Origin: Elusimicrobiota bacterium
GTDB lineage: Bacteria > Elusimicrobiota > Endomicrobiia > Endomicrobiales > Endomicrobiaceae
Assembly: GCA_017528425.1 (NCBI GenBank)
Contig: JAFXOV010000016.1
Location: 1 to 64,000, forward strand
DNA length: 64,000 nt
Reading direction: 5' to 3'
This document shows positions 12,001 through 18,530 of this stretch, one piece after another. The notes below the pieces were generated by a model, which was not told the origin of the DNA, searched no databases, and saw only the letters and a program-made list of their open reading frames with translations. The first letter of the stretch is position 1. The number at the start of each line of letters is the position of its first letter. The position numbers were made by a program, and so were the translations under genes.

Positions 12001-14953
12001 AGAAAAGAATAAAGAGACAATAGAACAATCGGTAGGAGAAGCGTTAGCAGGAAGAGATATAAGCATAAAAGAACATAACGAGATAGTAGCAAGAGTATTA
12101 GGAGCGATAAGTATAGAAGATTTATCGAATGCCGATTATATTGTGGGAGTAGAGAAATTGATAAGCAGCGGAGTAATAACGGCTGAAGATATAATGAGCG
12201 GAAAGGCAATAGGAACAATAATAAAAGGAAAGAAAGAAGGAGAGGTAAGGTCTAAAGTAGGCGAAGAATACAGTTCAGTAATTGCAGCGGTAGGCTTAGG
12301 AGTAGTATTAGAAAATAAGAATAAGTTAGAAGAAAAATACAGCAAAGAAGTAGAAAGAGCGGTAATAAGCGAGATGAATATATCCGAATTAGCGGATACA
12401 GCGAAGGTAGAATCATTAATAAGCGATGAGAAGGCGATGGAAGCCAGAGTGATGAAATTCGGAAACACATTGACGATGAACAAGGCAAAGGAAATATCAA
12501 CCAGAGAAGGAATAAGTTTGGCGGGAATAATAAACGGAGCGACAGACTATTTAGGAAATGCATTATATGATAAGAGAGCAGAAGAATTGAGGAAATACAT
12601 AGATGTAGATAATTTACCGATAAGAGCGATAATAGACAATGAGAATGTAGTTGAAGAAGTGAAAGGGTTGAATGCGCTTGAAGTAGGACAAACGGAGATA
12701 GAGGCAATAGTAAAAGAAGCAGGAAAGAATAAGAAGAGTGCAGTAAAGACGATAAAAGGAAGGAGTGTAGGAAAAATTGATAGATTGATGAGCGGAATGA
12801 GTGAAGAGCAAAAAGATAGATTATATAAATATCTTGGAATAAATAAGAAGACATTAGATAAGAAGATAAAGGAATTGAAAGCGAAATTGGGAGTACCGGA
12901 AGGATTAGCGATGGAGTCAGTAAGTGTTGAAGATGTATATGGAAATAAAGATACGAAGTCTTTAGCAAGAAGAGTAGACAGTAAAGTTAAGAAAGACAAT
13001 TATAGTGATGTTACAGTAGATGCATATTTAGGATTAAGTGAAGAAGAAAGAGCAAGATACGGAGCGGATCAAGTGAAGATAGATGCAAGAGTAAGAGAGT
13101 TAGTAAGCGGAGAAGATGCAATATTGAAGGGATATATAGTAGGAGATATGAGTGTAAGAGATATTCTCGGGGAAGGAGTAGCAGAAGGTAAGATAAAGGG
13201 ATTATTAGATAAAGGAAGCGGGAAAGAAGGATTAAAGAGATATTATAATAAGACGAGAAAATATTACGAGAAGATGAGTGGAGAAGACTTTATGAAGGCG
13301 ACGGAAGAAATAAGCGGAGTTAAAGTAAATAAGACAGATGCAAGGAAGGCTATACTTGAAGACAAATATACAACGTTTAGAGATAATTATTATGGTTTGA
13401 GTAGAGCGACGAGATTTGGAGAGGTGGTAAAGAAAGTAAGTGTAGAAGTATTAAGTAGTGATAAGGCGAAAAAGAGTATAGAAGCGGTAGTAGGAGACGG
13501 GAAATTAACGGAAGAACAAGTTACGCAAATAGTATTAGTAATAGAAGAATCGAAAGAGGAAGATTCAAGAGACAGAGAAGTATTGGGTGAAAAGATAAAA
13601 CCTGTATTGGAAGAATCACAAGTAGTAAGAAAGACGGATACAGAAGATTGTGTAGATGTAGCGGTAGAGACGATGGGCAAGATAATACCGTTGAGAGCAT
13701 TAACACAAGCAGCATTAAGAGCAACACCGTATGTACAGGATAAATTGAAAGCGGCAGGAGTAGGAGATACATTAGAAGGAACGGAATTAGGAGAATTAAG
13801 ACAGAGAACGGGATTAAGTTATGCAACTATGAAAGAAAGAGACATAGATTTAACGAAGATAAAATCGAAAGATGTCAGTGAAGAAAAGCCGTTAGTATTG
13901 TATATGAAAGATACAGGCCATGCGATAGTAGTAACAGAGATAAGTGACGGATTGGTAGCATATAAGAGAGTAGACAGTAAAGGAAAAGAGACAGAGGAAA
14001 TAAAGAGTATAAAAGAATTCAAACAAGAAGAAGGAAGCCAAGGAATAGTTCTGTCCGGATTGAAGACACCGTTTGTGGCATACATGGAGAAAGAAGGAAG
14101 TGATATAGGTCATGTAGTAACGGTAACAGAGATATCAGACGGATATGTGACATATACAGGAACGGATGCACAAGGCAGGAAGATAGAAGAGATGACGACA
14201 GTAGAATCGTTCTTCAAAGAAGAAGGATTCAGCGGATTGATGCTTACAGCAAAAGGAGAAAAAGAAGTTACATATGTGGATAGCGGAGTCAAAGAAGTAG
14301 TAGGAGAAATGTTCAAGAGAGCAAAATCGAATAAATACGGAGACGGTAAAGAGATGTTAGAGAAGATAATAGACGGAGTAACTGCACCGGGTGAATTGAA
14401 CAAAGCATTGAAGTATGTATTATCGATATGGAACAAAGATGCAACAGCGATGTTGGAATATATAGGATTAAAAGAAAAAGATTTAGGCGATAAAGAAGCG
14501 ATAATACAAAATGCAACAAGAAAGATAACAGAAGCAATATCATTAGGAAAAGAAGGTAAGTTAAGTGAAGCGGAAGTGAAAGTTGAAATAGAATTAGTAA
14601 CTACATTGAGAGACTTATTGATAACGGCAGGAACAGATAAAGAATGGTTATCGAATGCTGGAGAAGAAGAGATAATGGCGAGATTGATAGTAAGTAAAGC
14701 AGTAAATCAGAATGTGATAGTTGGTATGTTTGATAAAGCATTGGATCCATCGGTATCCGGAGCAGTCAAAGATGATTTTGTAATAGATGTTAAGAAGTTA
14801 CAATTTACGATAGTAGATAAGAACTTGAAATTTGCAAAAGATGCAAAGATAGAAGATGTAATGGAATTGTTGGCCGGAGCAGATAAGAAATATAAGACAC
14901 CGATGATGAACTTCAGTTTGAGAAACATTCATGCGGTAGCAGCGGCGGCATAA
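2..14953 (+). CDS. Giant multidomain protein, 5'-truncated by the window, with SecA-like motor and C39-like peptidase module
   Basis: The frame is open from the first bases and the first codons match the internal repeat, so the true start lies upstream; 4,983 codons are visible (residue 1 = nt 2). Order: ~94-residue repeats (1-250); a beta-rich region; a hydrophobic, Ala/Gly-rich region (about 880-1400) with glycine-zipper runs; a long helical region; a SecA/DEAD-like motor (about 2380-3030) with Walker-A-like ETAGGKS (2388-2394), CGGSAT (~2720), RGVDY (2980) and motif-VI-like QALGRAGRD (3004-3012); a charged Lys/Glu-rich helical region; and a C39-like segment with Cys4550 and His4640, whose His half is repeated at His4704. 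The protein ends in VAAAA. SecA and C39 similarity is read from motif order, not from a search. Function is unknown; a large envelope or secreted protein with translocation or peptidase activity is inference. Base use differs between ends and middle. Confidence 0.85.
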   Translation, partial: DGQTINKMIVTGKKSDGSELYTDIADVTTNEAGNTVYTYENGIHNNDGTWSIEGYAAIEYRKEGDKQVLASVTTRTAGDGVHTDAVETRITYGADGKTITEMIITGKKGDTQVYQDIATVSTNEAGNTVYTYENGIHNNDGTWSIEGYAAIEYRKEGDNQVLASVTTRAKGDGVNTDTVETKITYGADGKTITEMIVTGKKGDVEVYTDVAKVSKNSKGNTVYTYENGIHNNDGTWSVEGYAAIEYRPDQTLASVTTKKTTKQNDVETTIVNYDSSGKTVVSVNTTTVLSEKTARDSGLLADDETYDSSKFTYTSSAQVYNRNGDEIYIYSEDSKVVRLTETEENEVVTVTAAVQDLSDTVVIRYTDGTVSQAKLWKNAGENGDQIAFVEKKEGEDAKLYIVNGRSIQRFTGDEYTLDSNYTLLDAEGSLEIKFVNGALTAEGEIKKNCTYMGEDYTAVIGFDEETGKLTLVGIEKDGKAVDLGKQDIIMANDLYWSQVDSNHLTRKLSEFDTYEEYLAMTGIGHYDEKTDKYICTEQDIKDYIEEGKSGKSSSYYENMTMDSLLEEHGLFTREEFEKAKERGDVYAIEIPEEDRIVDTRDIELSDLTFEGLFGNSDGDPVLMEYTIKDASLTSFGFQITANSTLTEMNKPITMAYMEGGGGEGGSTDPIDAVLYQVGASIDGGNITLTKVNGGDATFEIIFNAQSDSGVFDATFSQFLAGTQIHLVNSNFGSSGEGEIDGNIDKQYRDITYADTVKIEGEISIFCGNDTQVSGLSTLLLSCVENKTGISGDGKVTINRSITDYAGSVINATAQYNGETGVNSININSYVPAAGVTNNAFAGGEFKNNVVDYGGFLGWNGKIKLTETISTLTVEKNWFVRGVEVVTGVALSVVGLIYQASGLSTLVNSAIAIANGDMQGLLNAGDIGNNQVLKASAALIQNKQYSEVTRGETISAAWAGVAAIAAIAVTIATAGTGTAAFLVAVAATVSAVSAGQSAFKASESFQRWAESGFKDTSYLLDGIMNTIFCATAIFGGGKFLNGLEAAGITSLQTLGQVGKQLFTSTEFWKTVAIRAGVGAVVGGSAGLTVQLIANNGDFSKVNWWGVAAFAGIGALTGAATTNIGNVMASAGNIGNVGSMIRAVDNGIIGADKMLNAFKFTNTIFNLGKNTIVANSIVKPLLELTVNNLTNMRDSDKTNTITLFNSAVDVFMFMSAVGLNTGKALDKNFAKEVLGLTDDVAEHAKNFGLIGNITHYGFGNALKILGNSISGTIGGIKGAFKNAWPTIKNVASHPFASIKNGATDAWNYMRNTTLTNRGIAGGLIGGGIGGVAGGFIGGAVDGDENTWWSWQGAGIGAGIGTIVGGGLGNLSANGGTTAVNSNGVWANLKTAYSGTLGTLANKLSPTNLFTDNVEMISRIISFRLTTTGLGALADVLTDGKSTELLKGSLLGKLDSWMSDQGVGLGLMKSIDDLASGLKDSDKTLESLATFSAETNATISSPEMWMFGLATGLAQPLLGPILVNSPILGTIMQPITRAGAVFENNETLSMMYEEGFQEGVSGLFGKLLFGDSAAGEIFQELFDQTPNFNANELLASANINKNTVTTNSNSVNSARTQLSDTLRDASSTGGIPQATFDAFNTSLRNGNLGTAIDTLLNDATIPQATRDSIKTSYDNYVSTIQSGLSDLGVSVGNIEAIMSDLSTQMYTNGNDVSKAMIIQAVIARAEASGVQINNDVRTDITEKLSKVDISGMNINQVINSFYASVVTGTYDGSSFDVSKVSDMMKTTSGISALASYINSISAKGNNAELGKILNAINETLRSGDYNDNVTKTNELLLQTQMLLSYVSSYDVVKNIPEITEIKDTTVNFDRMININNTTIVSELAASMTNITNQAAQSYVNGLKDTVADKLKDSSISTAERAYYTKLNDVLNNTSLTPIQIRQILNTNNAQLFAQTTLSERSEISGIRNELRELANNVLQEKLQMESVIVNDNGISNAERYELQVQTMGLNDINLKQFSVSDIMNLSDSYTTSIVSKMFTGNNIVENMRSVYSLEGNTVQSRLARQQLGEYLLAYANTVASMEADNIDLESIKSLAKTLMNGDKLSEAQVSTLNNFNEQVSKASTKESSNVSAQVALYQYIINSVVNQGEFNQKKLNGLIQKVFEARQQIQKDKLEQLKAEHKDDVDDIVRNRIDSLLEDITEGKALERFNELTITNKINNLISYSGAQGVDKAVELLSKMREGSTPQLTTLLEALQDKDKAYVKTTDRTGCIAETVVFVDSIRDTYWSKLTTDKVNDLFNQLVRNDISTVESQQLRDQISQDVFGKSESELTFVEKLALDLRISAQVLKNSNAIKSVNAEHYFGTETSRGRVYNQVEMLMNNLLGRVSALETAGGKSFVFIWTSSIYAHLTGTPVITEFLAAKATDAAQMVQHKNNTPLTKALGLEVVSGEEAYSSQRYDDLISYYDSSTLSDGSKGRIISYSLGTRGFVELTARMSNDMLDNALSKATLRVADEADVAALSRTAFIQGSGNTYASTALVNHVENIMNRMKLDEISFKEITEDGIIDFEQSDELAYTFIGDKLYVTKGLRTLRDTIAADIAKSEKFSVKREKFTSEQEIKARFDNILRGKYAREIAAEKIVYTQGGVGTVEGGTLGTNTTDQSAAYNIALILMELADIEAGKAENTAELDRTKIKLSESVGESTISQIFSRGQGVTLNCGGSATLDVAREIAHTIFGGEAVSIQSSTIEGTAKKLGKNFEILGVQGETYTRDRIINENAVNAAEFLRLRATYSANYEQYIEYIKTNATSMYEIYQLQQKIKELQKDSDGNNEEIDKIKETISSIRKSAQHSKDIEAVKDWWSNYSIKVNNEGDMVGLLIGGKDMSYVRDTMIETMRQLLSSEEQQRFFEKYGGIKDGKFVNVKNNKQFNDLMEEIFNEFSSLQPYRKFVQGVDAVMAENDAQTIADQAGKIGQLTFSNESSLRGVDYQSIDVTLLDGHNFSESDMLQALGRAGRDPNRYGDPIKKVYVSQADLAANLAKAENIDQWFSSNGRARLFGNDTRLTQNFDTYNSADSSSLEPWEIIELSTRFQSLQAKSESVLFKANNEAMYILVKEPIAELARKARISGSQDADFLQEMFVKVITHAESELLSAIQSADNELSTPEELIKRTFDQAIQQATKYLNETLDGLTDENLKKEIEWRLLDLATVDYDSLQRELTADPGKFDNATFARASRDAYGLTTSPATDVAKVLARLSAQVLPGTSMDATSTPVSLKTVVEQSGLTGHEASEFEQKLRDNGFVTTRTDGSEVVSAKGQLYSKIYNGDDDWVRFFEWLFGALGIDLDGKATGKGTGTTSSFGDKTSKDVALSITNIMYAQGYNNLDTFTFLQSMYKDGKIAGVSVSKEQLQYILNPGSNPTGMEQFSATMGSVLPSRSRIAVAKLLSDDSEYYKNISDQYNKLVNKYNEISRSENARESKKLEKEYKDLLKDFEKLINPALSEIAQGTDADLKVQMAITGIPVTANTDIAISNMFAYLKGLSDKEAKAVREELKLRDINGFANMPSVINRLAQKGLISLTDKERYVLEGIKGKGNNVRIGDIRNLMEQTRGTEERPIDLTLPTDEEILEIAARMTYPTQEPKVFADRYNFVMDNVELDVIDAMSLSVIADGDNFVTGKDDKVVSTWKGFEEEYERLLKATTIGEIVDTENEAIKYRRAADIMDTYGEAKYKKLVSAYRQFERTVGRDRVLDIMKSPYSEKVSEAEAEAYDLYLKKIMDQGVEDYQNIAQRLAYNKVTGNNEIANDIEGRGIKYNRAKENYNKLVEFFKGKDIPEEEAKKLAGAFTLEEMASETFTGELEALIDSGLITVDKDSTRDGIYGKIKGLTPSQIRDEKLEKQLEEKKLTTIETVLEATGLDMENVRENNEKVFNWLSESELLEELDGVIKFDTELTLGQLSDGKKVREMMKVTADEYVRDTYMGKSYAAVVEEIGERNLDKFVSVMGAGGLEKNKETIEQSVGEALAGRDISIKEHNEIVARVLGAISIEDLSNADYIVGVEKLISSGVITAEDIMSGKAIGTIIKGKKEGEVRSKVGEEYSSVIAAVGLGVVLENKNKLEEKYSKEVERAVISEMNISELADTAKVESLISDEKAMEARVMKFGNTLTMNKAKEISTREGISLAGIINGATDYLGNALYDKRAEELRKYIDVDNLPIRAIIDNENVVEEVKGLNALEVGQTEIEAIVKEAGKNKKSAVKTIKGRSVGKIDRLMSGMSEEQKDRLYKYLGINKKTLDKKIKELKAKLGVPEGLAMESVSVEDVYGNKDTKSLARRVDSKVKKDNYSDVTVDAYLGLSEEERARYGADQVKIDARVRELVSGEDAILKGYIVGDMSVRDILGEGVAEGKIKGLLDKGSGKEGLKRYYNKTRKYYEKMSGEDFMKATEEISGVKVNKTDARKAILEDKYTTFRDNYYGLSRATRFGEVVKKVSVEVLSSDKAKKSIEAVVGDGKLTEEQVTQIVLVIEESKEEDSRDREVLGEKIKPVLEESQVVRKTDTEDCVDVAVETMGKIIPLRALTQAALRATPYVQDKLKAAGVGDTLEGTELGELRQRTGLSYATMKERDIDLTKIKSKDVSEEKPLVLYMKDTGHAIVVTEISDGLVAYKRVDSKGKETEEIKSIKEFKQEEGSQGIVLSGLKTPFVAYMEKEGSDIGHVVTVTEISDGYVTYTGTDAQGRKIEEMTTVESFFKEEGFSGLMLTAKGEKEVTYVDSGVKEVVGEMFKRAKSNKYGDGKEMLEKIIDGVTAPGELNKALKYVLSIWNKDATAMLEYIGLKEKDLGDKEAIIQNATRKITEAISLGKEGKLSEAEVKVEIELVTTLRDLLITAGTDKEWLSNAGEEEIMARLIVSKAVNQNVIVGMFDKALDPSVSGAVKDDFVIDVKKLQFTIVDKNLKFAKDAKIEDVMELLAGADKKYKTPMMNFSLRNIHAVAAAA
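23..780 (+). repeat. Three tandem ~282-nt coding repeats
   Basis: Units begin near nt 23, 305 and 584 (282 and 279 nt apart). Each encodes about 94 residues with the conserved strings GNTVYTYENGIHNNDGTW, EGYAAIEYR and LASVTT, and ITYGADGKTITEMI in the first two. The third copy decays after LASVTT near nt 775. Reading begins inside a further copy, so more units probably lie upstream. The copies differ at many synonymous positions. Confidence 0.9.
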
Positions 14954-14982
14954 AGACGACAATTTATAATTGTTGAAATAGC

Positions 14983-15016
14983 AAAAAGGCAGATGATAAA
15001 ATCATCTGCCTTTTTT
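14983..15016 (+). terminator. Intrinsic terminator of the first giant gene
   Basis: A 15-bp perfect inverted repeat (arms 14983-14997 and 15001-15015, 3-nt loop, GGCAGATGAT core) ends in a T run. It lies 30 nt after the stop codon. The A/T flanks could make it work in both directions. Confidence 0.9.
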
Positions 15017-15029
15017 AATTGTAAAATAA

Positions 15030-15035
15030 TATAAT
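15030..15035 (+). promoter_or_regulatory. -10 box (TATAAT) 6 nt before the lnt start
   Basis: A perfect TATAAT ends 6 nt before the ATG at 15042, so transcription would begin at or next to the start codon. No good -35 is visible because that region overlaps the preceding terminator. Confidence 0.5.
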
Positions 15036-15041
15036 AATGAT

Positions 15042-16574
15042 ATGATGAAAAATATAATGAATAAATTCATAATCAAAAAATATCAACTTAAATATTTAAT
15101 ATTTTCGATAATATCCGGAATATTACTTGCATTATCATTTCAAAAGTTCAATTTCTTTTTTTTGGCGTGGATAGCTTTTATTCCGTTAATATATTCTATA
15201 TATAAGAGCGGTTTGATATATTCAGGATTATGTGGTGCTGTCGCCGGAATAGCGTATTCGTTAATAGCATTTAATTGGATGTATGTTTTTATGTTAGTCA
15301 ATACAAAATCAGTTAAAGCAGCGTTGATAGTAGCAATATTGTTTTGGCTTTATCAGACAATATATTTTGTTTTGTGGTCACTAATTATTAATATCATTAA
15401 GAATTATAAAAAAATAATAACTACTATATTTGCTGCCGGTTTGTGGATAGTTTTCGAGTATATAAAAAATTATTTTTTAAGCGGTTTTCCGATAAATTTG
15501 TTGGGCTATTCACAAAGTTCTTTTACACAAATAATACAATTTGCAGATATTTTTGGTGTATACGGAATTTCTTTTGTAATAATATTAATAAATTTCTTAT
15601 TGTTTTATTGGCTTTATAATAAAAATAAAAAATTTTTAGTGTTAGCGGTATCGATATCTTTTGTTTTGTTAGTGTATGGCTTTATAAGAATAAATCAAAT
15701 ATCAAAAATAAATAATAAAGATGAAATAAAAATTGGAGTTGTCCAACCTAATATTGCTCAGGAAAAAAAATGGCGAAAAAGTTTAAAAGATGAAATAATA
15801 AACACAATATATACGACTGCACAATTTTTTAAAGACAAAAACTGTGATGTAATTTTATATCCGGAAACATTGTTGCCGAGAATGTTGGAACAAGTTGAAG
15901 AAATTCAAACCTTAGTTAAAAGTATTTCCGAGTATTCCGATTTAAGTTTAATAGGCGGTAAAACAGTTGAAAATAAAAATTTATACAATGCGATATTTCT
16001 TATATCACAAACCGGAAATATTGTAGATAAATATAAAAAGAAACATCTTGTTTTATTCGGAGAATATGTTCCTTTTGAAAACTTTCTTGTTAAGCTTTTA
16101 GAAAAAGTAAATTTAACTGATAATTTTGCTGAGGAAGTTGAATTAAGAGTTTTTGAATTTGATAAATATACTTTAGGTATAAATATTTGTTCGGAAAATT
16201 ATTATCCGTATTTATCCAGAGAGTTAGTTTTGAAAGGTGCAACTTTATTGACTACACATTCAAACGATGCTTGGTGTGATGGTCTTTCTTATCCGTATCA
16301 ACATTTTGTGTTAAATATTTTTAGAGCGATAGAAAACAGAAAATATCTTATTGTTGCATCAAATACCGGAATATCCGGGGTAATTGCACCAACGGGAAAA
16401 GTTATAAAACAAACAAAAAATCAAGAACAAATTTGTTTTGAAGAGATTGTGTATGCAAACAATTATATAACAGTATACGATAAAATCGGAGACTTATTCA
16501 TATACTTGTGCACCGTATATGTTATTTTAGTTTTACTTGCTTACGGAATATTTAGGAGAAAGAAAAGATTATAA
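15042..16574 (+). CDS. lnt: Apolipoprotein N-acyltransferase
   Basis: Lnt transfers an acyl chain from a phospholipid to the N-terminal cysteine of lipoproteins in the inner membrane, the last step before Lol sorting. The 510-residue protein has several N-terminal membrane helices (to about residue 220) and a C-terminal nitrilase-like periplasmic domain. The catalytic triad is visible as Glu275 (LYPETLLP), Lys333 (KKHLVLFGEYVP) and Cys383 (NICSENYYP). The residue after the cysteine is Ser-Glu, against Tyr-Glu in E. coli. Length matches the family. The gene stands alone between the giant gene's terminator and a convergent small gene 2 nt away. No Shine-Dalgarno is seen before the chosen ATG, and a leaderless transcript is likely. 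Confidence 0.93.
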   Translation: MMKNIMNKFIIKKYQLKYLIFSIISGILLALSFQKFNFFFLAWIAFIPLIYSIYKSGLIYSGLCGAVAGIAYSLIAFNWMYVFMLVNTKSVKAALIVAILFWLYQTIYFVLWSLIINIIKNYKKIITTIFAAGLWIVFEYIKNYFLSGFPINLLGYSQSSFTQIIQFADIFGVYGISFVIILINFLLFYWLYNKNKKFLVLAVSISFVLLVYGFIRINQISKINNKDEIKIGVVQPNIAQEKKWRKSLKDEIINTIYTTAQFFKDKNCDVILYPETLLPRMLEQVEEIQTLVKSISEYSDLSLIGGKTVENKNLYNAIFLISQTGNIVDKYKKKHLVLFGEYVPFENFLVKLLEKVNLTDNFAEEVELRVFEFDKYTLGINICSENYYPYLSRELVLKGATLLTTHSNDAWCDGLSYPYQHFVLNIFRAIENRKYLIVASNTGISGVIAPTGKVIKQTKNQEQICFEEIVYANNYITVYDKIGDLFIYLCTVYVILVLLAYGIFRRKKRL

Positions 16575-16576
16575 AT

Positions 16577-16765
16577 TTAATTGTTAATTTCTTGTTTTTT
16601 CTTTTCTATTTTTAAAATAACAACAAAGGTAACAATGTTTATAAGCAATAAAACACAAGCTGCCGTTATACCTATAACAGGATTTAAAAATAAAGATAAA
16701 ATTATCCCGATAATAATATCAAGAAAAAACAATATATAAAAAAATATTTTTAAACCGTTTGCCAT
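16577..16765 (-). CDS. Small membrane protein, two helices, function unknown
   Basis: The 62-residue protein has two hydrophobic helices (about 6-25 and 30-52) and a short Lys-rich tail. The ATG at 16765 follows an AGGAAA ribosome-binding site. It begins 13 nt after the lexA stop on the same strand, so it is probably co-transcribed with lexA. I do not recognise the family. It ends 2 nt from the convergent lnt gene, with no terminator between them. Confidence 0.65.
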   Translation of the reverse strand: MANGLKIFFYILFFLDIIIGIILSLFLNPVIGITAACVLLLINIVTFVVILKIEKKKQEINN

Positions 16766-16778
16766 AATTGTTTCCTGG

Positions 16779-17381
16779 TTATCCTCTATATTGTCTTACC
16801 AGATATATAAGTTTTCCTATTATATCGATATCATACTCATCCGAACTTAATGTCGGATATTTGGGATTGGTGGATTTTAAAAATATTTTACCTTTTTCTT
16901 TAAAAAACATTTTTACGGCAGATTCGTTATTAACCAAAGCTACAACAATATCTCCGCTGGAAGGCATTTCTCCTTTAGAAACAACGATAGTATCACCTTC
17001 AACAATTCCCGACGGTTCCATGCTGTCACCTTTTACTTTTAAAGCAAAACATTGTTTGTTTCTTGTTACATCCGTATTTATGTAGATATAATCACTTGCA
17101 TCTTCGATTTGTTCCAAAAAAGTTCCTGCATGAACTGTTCCCAAAACAGGGACTTGAGCAAATGTTTTCCTGTTGGGAAAATCTATTCCTCTGGACAAAG
17201 ATCCTCTTTTTACCAAAAAACCTTTTGATAACAGGGCTCTTAAATGTTGTTGAACCGATCCTATGGATAACTTAAAATTTTTTGCAATTTCTCTGACGGT
17301 AGGCATCATGGCATTATTAGTGTGAAATTTTCTGATAAATTCCAAAACTTTTTCCTGTTTTTCCGTAAGTTCTTTTTTCAT
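16779..17381 (-). CDS. lexA: LexA repressor
   Basis: LexA represses SOS genes and cleaves itself when RecA is activated. The 200-residue protein has an N-terminal winged helix (about 1-65, with the recognition helix in IGSVQQHLRAL). The Ala85-Gly86 cleavage site lies in VHAGTF. The S24 peptidase domain has Ser120 (KGDSMEPSG) and Lys157 (NNESAVKMFF), the catalytic dyad. All key residues are present and the length is normal. A GGAGG site precedes the ATG. A consensus promoter lies about 45 nt upstream (17425-17453), and the protein probably regulates itself there. No other SOS gene is adjacent. Confidence 0.96.
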   Translation of the reverse strand: MKKELTEKQEKVLEFIRKFHTNNAMMPTVREIAKNFKLSIGSVQQHLRALLSKGFLVKRGSLSRGIDFPNRKTFAQVPVLGTVHAGTFLEQIEDASDYIYINTDVTRNKQCFALKVKGDSMEPSGIVEGDTIVVSKGEMPSSGDIVVALVNNESAVKMFFKEKGKIFLKSTNPKYPTLSSDEYDIDIIGKLIYLVRQYRG

Positions 17382-17424
17382 ATGTCCTCCAAAAAAATAT
17401 AAATGATATCAAATAGTATACAAT

Positions 17425-17453
17425 ATTATAATATACATTTGTATTTTAGTCAA
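17425..17453 (-). promoter_or_regulatory. lexA promoter (TTGACT, 17 bp, TATAAT)
   Basis: On the minus strand, -35 TTGACT (17448-17453) and -10 TATAAT (17425-17430) are separated by exactly 17 bp. The -10 sits in an AT-rich, partly symmetrical stretch with GTATAC and TACAAATGTA. An autoregulatory operator may lie there, but I cannot name a LexA box with confidence. Confidence 0.85.
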
Positions 17454-17466
17454 GTCCCCGTAAAAA

Positions 17467-17494
17467 TTATTGTTTTTATATATGAGTATATAAT
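17467..17494 (+). promoter_or_regulatory. Probable promoter of the CpXC gene (TTATTG, 16 bp, TATAAT)
   Basis: -10 TATAAT (17489-17494) and a weak -35 TTATTG (17467-17472) lie 17 nt before the ATG at 17512. The leader would be about ten nt with no Shine-Dalgarno. It is divergent from the lexA promoter. Confidence 0.55.
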
Positions 17495-17511
17495 TTTTTG
17501 TTGTTTGAAAA

Positions 17512-18198
17512 ATGGTATATAAAATTTGTAAAATATATCAAATGTCAATATTATCTAATTGTGAAATTAAATGCAGTTGCGGAGAAACGTTTGAGGCTGA
17601 ACTTTGGAAAGCCGTAAATGTTTTTGATGATCCCGATTTAAAAGAAGTTATTTTGTCGGGCAGATTCAATACCGTTGAATGTCCCAAATGTCATAAAGTT
17701 TTTTACCACGAACATTTTTTTATTTATCAGGATTTGGAAAACGAAATTATTGCCTACATATACCCGCAAGCCGATAAGAATATGGCTGCCGATTTAAGAA
17801 AAAAAATGTTATCCGAATTTAAAGAAATTTCAAAAGGTATAGAAGGGTTCGAAATAGACTACGAACCGATACTGTATTTTGGTATAGAAGATTTAATAAA
17901 CACATTAAAATCGGAAGATTATATAAAAGATGAAATAGATATACTGAATTTTATTGCAAAAAGAATAGAGCTTGATTTAATAAAAATAAAGCCGTCGAAA
18001 GCAAGAAATTTATGTGTACTTCATACAATTCCTAAAGTCAAAAAAACAACAGGTGACCTGAAAAAAGATATTGTGTCCGGTCTTGAACAACTGCTGAAAT
18101 ACAATCCTAATTTAGTTGAATACGAAAATCTGCTTGCGAGAATAAAACAAAATATTTCTTGTTTAGATGAAATTCTTTCACACAAAAAAGAAAAATGA
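17512..18198 (+). CDS. CpXC-domain protein
   Basis: The 228-residue protein has an N-terminal two-knuckle zinc-ribbon-like motif (CSCGETFEAELW and VECPKCHKVFYHEHF), which matches the CpXC family. The remainder is a mostly helical, charged domain with no catalytic motif that I recognise. Metal binding is inferred from the four cysteines. An internal ATG at 17542 (MSILSNCEIKC) would begin closer to the motif; neither start has a clear ribosome-binding site. I keep the longer form because of its distance to the -10 box. The stop overlaps the next gene by 4 nt (ATGA), so the two are probably translationally coupled. Confidence 0.75.
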   Translation: MVYKICKIYQMSILSNCEIKCSCGETFEAELWKAVNVFDDPDLKEVILSGRFNTVECPKCHKVFYHEHFFIYQDLENEIIAYIYPQADKNMAADLRKKMLSEFKEISKGIEGFEIDYEPILYFGIEDLINTLKSEDYIKDEIDILNFIAKRIELDLIKIKPSKARNLCVLHTIPKVKKTTGDLKKDIVSGLEQLLKYNPNLVEYENLLARIKQNISCLDEILSHKKEK

Positions 18199-18524
18199 CA
18201 CCGGAACAAATAATAGGAATTATTTTAATTTTAATAAATGTACCGTTCGGTTGGGGCGGTGCTTTAATTTGCGGGTATTACGGTCAGAAAACAGGTAAAA
18301 AGTTTTTTTATATTTTATCTGTGGTAATTTACATATTATCTTGGGGCATGCTTGGGGCAGGCATTTTGTTGTGTGGGAAACCGTATGCCGAATATATAAT
18401 CGAAAATTATGTGACTAAATACATAGTTCCAGCGGTTTTTGTTACTTTGGCAATTGTTATACTGTTTTTATTTATTTACAGAAAAAAAATATTTAAAAAA
18501 TATAAAAATGAAAAAACTTATTGA
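18195..18524 (+). CDS. Small membrane protein coupled to the CpXC gene
   Basis: The 109-residue protein has three hydrophobic helices (about 5-25, 37-58 and 78-98) and a basic C-terminal tail (RKKIFKKYKNEK). Its ATG overlaps the stop of the CpXC gene by 4 nt, which argues for a shared function. I do not recognise a family. It ends only a few nt before the -35 box of the efflux operon. Confidence 0.7.
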   Translation: MTPEQIIGIILILINVPFGWGGALICGYYGQKTGKKFFYILSVVIYILSWGMLGAGILLCGKPYAEYIIENYVTKYIVPAVFVTLAIVILFLFIYRKKIFKKYKNEKTY

Positions 18525-18530
18525 TTTTTG

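Noticed and set aside
10354-13000. Long antisense open frames opposite the first giant gene (up to 272 codons)
   Set aside because: They are Leu/Ser-rich shadows of the purine-rich coding strand, with no recognisable motifs or ribosome-binding sites.
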